Source: an uncultured Erysipelotrichaceae bacterium
GTDB taxonomy: Bacteria > Bacillota_I > Bacilli_A > Erysipelotrichales > Erysipelotrichaceae
Reading direction: 5' to 3'
Assembly (NCBI GenBank): GCA_900315225.1
Contig: OMYM01000334.1
Coordinates: forward strand, 1 to 63,218
Length of the DNA: 63,218 nucleotides
Positions 58,431 through 63,218 of this stretch are shown in pieces. Position 1 is the first letter of the stretch. Every line of letters begins with the position of its first letter. The translations under genes were made by a program, and so were the position numbers. The notes beneath the pieces were generated by a model. That model ran no database searches, had not been told where the DNA came from, and was given only the letters and a program-made list of their open reading frames with translations.

Positions 58431-59321
58431 TTATTCTTTGTTGTCCTTTGAATCACCTGCTGCTGATGCACTTGCTTCTATCATCTGAGTGACTACATGG
58501 TTTAGCTGTGCAGCGTTGGCACTCGTGACAACCGGTCTGCCAAGCCGCTGTTCCAGATCTTTTCTGGCGTTGCCTGCTACGGAACCGCCAGCTTGCGCAA
58601 CGCGCTTGTTGGCTTCAAAACCCTCTGGCTGCTCCTGCTGCGACAGTTCTCGAGTGGCCACCTCAGCGAGTTGGTTGAGCGTCAACTCTGTTGTGCTCAT
58701 GTTATCGCACAGACTCTGTTTCTTAAGACCCTTGAGGTTTTTGTATTGCCTTGTGGTCATGCCAGACCAGGCGCGGGTAAGCTCATCCGTAAGGATCGCA
58801 TACTCTTTACCCTGCTGAATGCCGCGTTCTTTCCATTCATCAGTGAGTTCCTTTCGAGCGCTGATAGACTGAAGTCGCTGATTGATCCACTCTCGGGTAT
58901 AACCTGCATGTTCGTAGGTGGAAACCAGACGGTCAGCAATCAACTCTGGATCAAGCGTTTCCTCGATACGTTCACGACCGACCTGCGCCAGCCACAATTT
59001 GAAAGGCTCGGCTTTCTTAGAGGGAATGGATTGGATGATGCGAAGAAGCTGTTCAGTGTCGGCAACATCGGTGAAGCGGTGCTTGCCGTCAGATGCTTTC
59101 AATTTCAACTGCTTACAATTTGTAAGCAGTTCGCTGGCACCTTCTTCTTTCAGGCGTTTTTTCAAAACCGCCCAATAGGTGCTGGCATGCCTGGCATCGG
59201 GTTGGTCTGTTAAAGCCCATACAACATCAACGATAGAGAAGTACCACTCTTCTGCTTCTGCATCCCAGGCTGTACGGATGGCTTGGTCTTCGAAAAGCTG
59301 AAGACTTTCAGTATTTCTCAT
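58431..59321 (-). CDS. BRO-N / DinD-like protein
   Basis: 296 residues. The N-terminal ~110 residues match a BRO-N/antirepressor domain (WYFSIVDVVWALTDQPDARH, YWAVLKKRLKEEG, FTDVADTEQLLRIIQSIP). The remainder follows DinD: EYAILTDELTRAWSGMTTRQ, YKNLKGLKKQSLCDNMS, LEQRLGRPVVTSANAAQL. DinD is SOS-induced in Escherichia coli and modulates RecA. Base and codon use (frequent CTG, CGG, GCG) differ from neighbours, and no phage gene is adjacent, so a transferred stand-alone gene is likely. A promoter and AGGAGG lie upstream. Confidence 0.85.
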   Translation of the reverse strand: MRNTESLQLFEDQAIRTAWDAEAEEWYFSIVDVVWALTDQPDARHASTYWAVLKKRLKEEGASELLTNCKQLKLKASDGKHRFTDVADTEQLLRIIQSIPSKKAEPFKLWLAQVGRERIEETLDPELIADRLVSTYEHAGYTREWINQRLQSISARKELTDEWKERGIQQGKEYAILTDELTRAWSGMTTRQYKNLKGLKKQSLCDNMSTTELTLNQLAEVATRELSQQEQPEGFEANKRVAQAGGSVAGNARKDLEQRLGRPVVTSANAAQLNHVVTQMIEASASAAGDSKDNKE

Positions 59322-59349
59322 GATAGCATTCCTCCTGACAATTATTTAC

Positions 59350-59377
59350 ACCATAACACATCCCTACTTTTTGTCAA
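59350..59377 (-). promoter_or_regulatory. Promoter of the BRO/DinD-like gene
   Basis: TTGACA (59377-59372), 16 bp, TATGGT (59355-59350) on the minus strand, with CAGGAGGAA before the ATG. Confidence 0.65.
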
Positions 59378-59654
59378 GTGTTTTTCTCGTCTTGAGTCGA
59401 CTGTTTTGGCGCATCATGTCTTGGTTGATGATCTTAGTGGTCGCTGGTGATCTTTGCGAGCAATGCGGATTTCTTCCCATTTCGAGTGGACAAAAGGAAG
59501 TGTGTTCTCCAGTATAACGCTAATTTCGGATTTTCCAAATACGATTTATTCCAATATAATTTCACGGAAAGTTGTTCCAGTAAACCAGCATCATCCTGAG
59601 ACAAGCTTTTTTTAGCTACGATATATTTCGACTTCTTCAAATATGCAGGGATCC
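59378..59654. other. Intergenic region, no gene supported
   Basis: A 68-codon minus-strand frame (59434-59640, rich in Lys, Leu and Tyr) has no good ribosome site and no family I recognise. It may be decayed coding sequence like the adjoining pseudogene. Nothing else is evident. Confidence 0.4.
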
Positions 59655-59970
59655 AAAGATCTGTTTACCTTGTCACGAAGCCACAGGAAACGATCATCGA
59701 TTACGATACAGCTGTGCTACAGCGTCAGAACCAATGGCAGCCATGATGTACGTGTCTGCCTGCTGGATGCCCATTGCAATCTTGTAGCAAGCTCTATCAC
59801 AGACAAAGTCATTCTGAAGGTAGAAAATGCCAGGCTATGGAATGTACGCGATGCATATCCCTATACATTCGTCACGAGATCCATGATGGCAACCAGGCAA
59901 TCGACCAATATTGTGCAAAACATGGTATTCGTACCATTGAAATCCAATGCGTCAAGATCCTTGCCTGTCG
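59655..59970 (+). pseudogene. Glycoside hydrolase family 2 fragment, frameshifted
   Basis: Pieces of a beta-galactosidase/glucuronidase-type GH2 protein appear in different frames: YLVTKPQETIIDYDTAVL (59667 onward), then GSHDVRVCLLDAHCNLVASS and LKVENARLWNVRDAYPYTF in a second frame, then HDGNQAIDQYCAKHGIRTIE in a third. The order matches the domain that precedes the catalytic barrel (LW ... PY ... GIRTIE), so at least two frameshifts separate them. Neither the sugar-binding N-terminus nor the catalytic barrel remains. Confidence 0.6.
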
Positions 59971-60144
59971 CTAGTGCGCACATAGAACCACAAAGGTTAA
60001 CCTAGACTTTACGGTCTCAGTTCATCAAACAAGTATCGTTGCATATCCAGCGTAATGAATACTTAACCAGTTCTTAAGTACCTAGCGACTGTATTCGTAA
60101 TCGCCTGCTGGGTATGCTTTTTATGTTGATACACGGAGGTGCAT

Positions 60145-60717
60145 ATGAACGGAAAGACGATGAAACGCATCGCTGAAGCGATGCTAGGGGTATTGTTAGT
60201 GATATCGTTGGGTTTCTTTATCCACGCTTGGCGACAAGGACATTTTCAATCGGTCGCATCATTGCGTGCGTATCTACAGACATATGGGTGTATTGGACCT
60301 TTGGCACTCATCCTGATACAGGCGCTACAGGTGGTTTTGCCAGTGTTGCCGGGGTTTCTTGGCTGTGCCGTGGGAGCGATGATGTTTGGCGCAACCCATG
60401 GCTTCTGGATCAATTATATCGGTATCAGCGCAGGTTCTTTGGCTGCCTATTGGCTTGCCAGGTGGTTTGGGGAAAATCTTGTGCATGACATGATACCCAT
60501 GGATGAATACAACAAATGGATCACTTGGATCAATGGGAAAAGAAGCTTCTCCATCATGCTGTTTTTAGCGATACTTCTTCCCCTTGCGCCAGATGACTAT
60601 CTTTGTTACTTGTCTGGCCTAGCATCTATGCCAGCCAAGCGTTTCACCCTCATCATCCTTTTGGCGAAACCTTGGTGCATTCTGTTCTATTGCCTGTTCT
60701 TCGCGTATCTCATCTAG
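60145..60717 (+). CDS. VTT-domain (TVP38/TMEM64, DedA-like) membrane protein
   Basis: 190 residues; GGAGG at 60135-60139 points to the ATG at 60145, not the GTG inside that site. The VTT core is visible: ALILIQALQVVLPVLPGFLG, AVGAMMFGATHGFWINYIG, SAGSLAAYWLARWFG and the later LLPLAPDDYLCYLSGLASM. DedA/VTT proteins move lipid carriers or phospholipids across the membrane. It begins an operon of phospholipid genes, which fits phospholipid scrambling; that is inference. Confidence 0.88.
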   Translation: MNGKTMKRIAEAMLGVLLVISLGFFIHAWRQGHFQSVASLRAYLQTYGCIGPLALILIQALQVVLPVLPGFLGCAVGAMMFGATHGFWINYIGISAGSLAAYWLARWFGENLVHDMIPMDEYNKWITWINGKRSFSIMLFLAILLPLAPDDYLCYLSGLASMPAKRFTLIILLAKPWCILFYCLFFAYLI

Positions 60718-60727
60718 GAGGATTCAC

Positions 60728-61273
60728 ATGATTGGCATATACAATTACACTGTTATTCTCACCTATGTGGGAATGTTGATCGGCTTTATCGGGATCACCT
60801 GCACACTAAAGGGAAAGATCCATGTTGCCTTAACTTGTCTTGTGCTTTGTGGAATATGCGATATGTTTGATGGAAAGATCGCCTCCACCAAGCAAAGGAC
60901 AAGGGAAGAGAAACTCTTTGGCATCCAGATCGATTCCCTTAGCGATCTTGTGTGTTTTGGGGTTCTTCCTGCCTTGATCGTCTATGTCTTTGATACTAGG
61001 GGCTTGTCCATGTTCGCTTCTGCCATATACCTTCTTTTCGCTCTTATACGCCTGGCATGGTTCAACGTAGATGAAAGCCAACGGCAAGACAAGGAAGAAG
61101 GACGCAGGAAACATTACCTTGGCTTGCCTGTGACTACCGCAGCCATAATCTTTCCCATTGTCATGAACATCCATCAAGGCATCTTAGCTCCATATGCATT
61201 GATCGCTATGGCCATTGCCTTCCTGACACCCTTTCGGGTGCCCAAGCCAACCCTGTCTTTCAAGCATGAATAA
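60728..61273 (+). CDS. pssA: CDP-alcohol phosphatidyltransferase, probable phosphatidylserine synthase
   Basis: 181 residues, several spans. The CDP-alcohol motif reads DGKIASTKQRTREEKLFG followed by IDSLSD: the two Asp pairs are kept, but the usual Ala-Arg is Ala-Ser and the gap before Gly is 11 instead of 8 residues. It should join serine to CDP-diacylglycerol. The identity is supported by the decarboxylase gene that overlaps its end by 8 bp. AGGAGG lies over the preceding stop. Confidence 0.88.
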   Translation: MIGIYNYTVILTYVGMLIGFIGITCTLKGKIHVALTCLVLCGICDMFDGKIASTKQRTREEKLFGIQIDSLSDLVCFGVLPALIVYVFDTRGLSMFASAIYLLFALIRLAWFNVDESQRQDKEEGRRKHYLGLPVTTAAIIFPIVMNIHQGILAPYALIAMAIAFLTPFRVPKPTLSFKHE

Positions 61274-62099
61274 GCATATGGAAAACGATATCTCTGTCGC
61301 ATTCCTGTATGGGACATTCATTGGACGTTTGGCATTGAAGGGCATCATGTGGACACATCTTGACCTATTGATTATCTTTTTCCTGCGATCCCGTCTATCG
61401 CATTCCTACATGATACACTATGCGAAAAAACACGGCATTGCATTGTCAATGCAAAAGCTTCAACAATACCGCACATTCCATGACTTCTTCATTCGACACA
61501 ACCCTTCCATCGCATATGACCCCAATCCCTTGCATGTCATCAGTCCGTGCGATGGCTACTTGAGTGTCTATGATATCACGGAAGACGGTCCTCTTGCGAT
61601 CAAGGGATCGCATTATGGTCTTGAGGACATATTGCCTTGCGATAGCCTGGCAACAAAGTTCCATGGCGGTCTATGCCTGGTATTTCGCCTATGTGCCTCG
61701 GACTATCACCGCTATATCTATATTGATGATGGCTACCAACATGGCAATCACTTCATCGAGGGACAATTGCATAGCGTTCAACCCATTGCCTGCAAGACAT
61801 ATCCCGTCTATGCGTTAAACCGACGCTCCTGGACCATTATGGACACAAGACACTTTGGATCCATCGCCCAAATCGAAATCGGCGCATTGATTGTCGGAAG
61901 CATTGTAAACAACAAGGAAAATACACATTTTCATAGAGGCGAAGAGAAAGGACACTTTGAGCTTGCTGGATCTACCATCGTTATATTGTTCGAACAAGAC
62001 ACAATCACTCTATTGCCCCAATATGCGTCCATATTGGGCAAAGAGAAAGAACTACGCGTAAAACAAGGCGCATGGCTCGCAAGCAGGAGGAAATCATGA
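61266..62099 (+). CDS. psd: Phosphatidylserine decarboxylase proenzyme
   Basis: 277 residues that decarboxylate phosphatidylserine to phosphatidylethanolamine. Family features: RTFHDFFIRH near 76, ISPCDGYLSVYD near 95, FRLCASDYHRYIYID near 140, and the self-cleavage site HFELAGSTIVILF near 238-250, where AGST replaces the more usual LGST or FGST; the pyruvoyl-forming serine is retained. Start may be 61266 or the ATG at 61278; both rely on coupling to pssA. It overlaps the PAP2 gene by 4 bp. Confidence 0.94.
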   Translation: MNKHMENDISVAFLYGTFIGRLALKGIMWTHLDLLIIFFLRSRLSHSYMIHYAKKHGIALSMQKLQQYRTFHDFFIRHNPSIAYDPNPLHVISPCDGYLSVYDITEDGPLAIKGSHYGLEDILPCDSLATKFHGGLCLVFRLCASDYHRYIYIDDGYQHGNHFIEGQLHSVQPIACKTYPVYALNRRSWTIMDTRHFGSIAQIEIGALIVGSIVNNKENTHFHRGEEKGHFELAGSTIVILFEQDTITLLPQYASILGKEKELRVKQGAWLASRRKS

Positions 62100-62776
62100 A
62101 CAGATACAAGAAACAGTATTTCTATATCTCCCTGGCATTGATGATAATCACAAACCGTATTCTCTTTATGACAACAAGACTCATCAACCAAGGATTCATC
62201 CACCACAGCATGCATACGGAAATCGATAACATGATCCCTTTCTTGCCCTGGACAATCATCATATACAACGGCGTATATCTTTGGTGGCTACAGGCATTCT
62301 GGCTGATTGTAAAACATGGAGACGCAAATCGTTTCTTCGCCGCAAACATCCTCGCAAAAGCCATCACGTTTGTTTCTTTTGTCTTTTACCCAACGATCAT
62401 GAAGCGCCCATCCTTAGGGAATGCCTCGCTATGGAACAGCCTTGTCCGCATACAGTATATGTTGGATGATCCAGACAACCTGTTTCCTTCCATCCATTGC
62501 GTCCTAGGCTGGTTCTGTTGGATTGGACTCAGGGGAAAGAAAGACATCGCATTGCCATGGCGAATAACCGCCTTTTTCATGGCAATCGCTGTATGTCTTT
62601 CGACATTGACCGTACGCCAACATGTATTCCTAGATGTATTTGCTGGGATTGCCTTAAGCGAGGCCTGTCATGGCATATGCAAGATACAGACAATGCGACA
62701 GATGTATGATAACTTCGTTCATGGCATCATCCAGCATTTCCCCATGGAGGCTAACACATGGATTGGCAATTTGTAG
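62096..62776 (+). CDS. PAP2-family lipid phosphatase-like membrane protein
   Basis: 226 residues, about six spans; AGGAGGAAATC precedes the ATG. The second and third PAP2 motifs are seen as NLFPSIHCVLGW (PSxH) and RQHVFLDVFAG (R..H...D); the first is reduced to KRPSLG. The variant PSIH form occurs in inositol-phosphoryl transferase-like relatives as well as phosphatases. In this operon a role in phosphatidic acid or lipid head-group turnover is likely. Confidence 0.85.
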   Translation: MNRYKKQYFYISLALMIITNRILFMTTRLINQGFIHHSMHTEIDNMIPFLPWTIIIYNGVYLWWLQAFWLIVKHGDANRFFAANILAKAITFVSFVFYPTIMKRPSLGNASLWNSLVRIQYMLDDPDNLFPSIHCVLGWFCWIGLRGKKDIALPWRITAFFMAIAVCLSTLTVRQHVFLDVFAGIALSEACHGICKIQTMRQMYDNFVHGIIQHFPMEANTWIGNL

Positions 62777-63218
62777 CACGCCACATGGCAAGTGGAATCT
62801 TGCCAGAAACAGTGGCTCTGGAACTGTATTTCCTTCTGTTGCATGTGACGGGACGCAAACAAACGCTTGCTCATATCATTGCGTCAAGCGTCTTCTGCTT
62901 CTATCTCCTTGCCATATTGACACTGACAGGGATATGCATCAGCGGCACCTTTTCCCCAAACATATCTCTCATCCCACTAGTGGACATGGTCAAAGGACCC
63001 GTGGATACCGCCTTGAACATCCTTCTGTTTGTTCCAATGGGCATTTTCCTTCCCCTTCTGAATGACAAACATGACAACATACGCATCATAGCCGTAGAGG
63101 GATTCCTCATTTCGCTATCCATAGAAATCGCCCAGATGTTTGGAACCGGAATAACGGATGTCAATGACTTGATCACCAATACGCTTGGTTCTTGCCTAGG
63201 ATATGGCGCATACACAAT
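62758..63218 (+). CDS. VanZ-family membrane protein, cut by the window end
   Basis: At least 153 residues with no stop before the window ends. GGAGG lies 8 bases before the ATG at 62758, which overlaps the PAP2 gene by 19 bp. VanZ features: NILLFVPMGIFLPLL, then ISLSIEIAQMFG and ITDVNDLITNTLGSCLGYG. VanZ proteins are implicated in teicoplanin and lipoglycopeptide tolerance. Placement in a phospholipid operon suggests an envelope role. Confidence 0.88.
   Translation, partial: MDWQFVARHMASGILPETVALELYFLLLHVTGRKQTLAHIIASSVFCFYLLAILTLTGICISGTFSPNISLIPLVDMVKGPVDTALNILLFVPMGIFLPLLNDKHDNIRIIAVEGFLISLSIEIAQMFGTGITDVNDLITNTLGSCLGYGAYT

Noticed and set aside
59434-59640. 68-codon minus-strand frame as a small gene
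   Set aside because: No convincing ribosome site, no recognisable family, and it adjoins decayed sequence.
58431-59970. Prophage or integrative island around the BRO/DinD-like gene
   Set aside because: No integrase, structural phage gene, tRNA target or flanking repeat was found; only one transferred gene and a GH2 remnant can be supported.
1-63218. Alternative genetic code (TGA as tryptophan, as in Mollicutes)
   Set aside because: Several ATGA overlaps and gene ends use TGA as stop, and tryptophans in conserved motifs are TGG.

Overview
The window looks like chromosomal DNA of a Gram-positive, low-to-moderate GC member of the Bacillota, most likely an Erysipelotrichales-type gut or oral anaerobe. 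That placement is inference from gene content: a BspA-type leucine-rich repeat surface protein, ECF transport, a CoaX-type pantothenate kinase, AGCS and NCS2 carriers, and AGGAGG ribosome sites. TGA is used as a stop codon throughout, so this is not a Mollicutes code. No rRNA or tRNA gene, insertion sequence, CRISPR array or integrase was seen.

Layout. 1-12.3 kb: an ABC-2 transporter pair, an XRE regulator with a small membrane partner, a SNF2 helicase/SWIM pair, an SRPBCC protein with an AI-2E-type carrier, a sodium:alanine symporter, a PAP2 phosphatase and pyruvate kinase. 12.3-21.3 kb: one gene for a 2,983-residue protein built from about 18 copies of a ~107-residue unit that resembles the helix-hairpin-helix C-terminal domain of the RNA polymerase alpha subunit. 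It ends in a winged-helix-like and a sigma-region-4-like segment and is the most unusual object in the window. 21.6-25.1 kb: a 1,154-residue secreted LRR/CAP/Big2 protein. 25.3-31 kb: galE, then a BlaI/BlaR1-like operon whose far side carries a decayed second copy of the galE tail and its terminator, then TelA and an orphan MT-A70 methyltransferase. 31-36 kb: a lipoprotein, coaX with an ECF S component behind a structured leader, and CapA with a VanY-like peptidase.

36-54 kb: a uracil permease, two paralogous lipoproteins, a HAD phosphatase, an ABC exporter, a protein that reads as a pseudokinase with a possible TIR-like domain, an AP2 protein, a three-gene unit (unknown, CpXC, and a Q-rich LLG-repeat protein), Bax inhibitor-1, miaA-mutL, YigZ, and a four-gene unit of zinc-ribbon membrane proteins, a lipoprotein and a GH25 lysozyme, facing a third zinc-ribbon protein with an SH3 tail. 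54-63 kb: a candidate small RNA, a diguanylate cyclase, a C-type-lectin surface protein sharing its C-terminal module with the LRR protein, a BRO/DinD-like gene, a frameshifted glycoside hydrolase family 2 remnant, and an envelope-lipid operon (VTT protein, phosphatidylserine synthase, phosphatidylserine decarboxylase, PAP2, VanZ) cut by the window end.

How the genes fit together: much of the window concerns the cell envelope (surface adhesins, peptidoglycan hydrolases, lipid synthesis, an envelope-sensing BlaR1-like protein, zinc-ribbon membrane proteins with SH3 tails). The alpha-CTD-repeat giant, the pseudokinase fusion and the Q-rich LLG protein have no function I can name with confidence.
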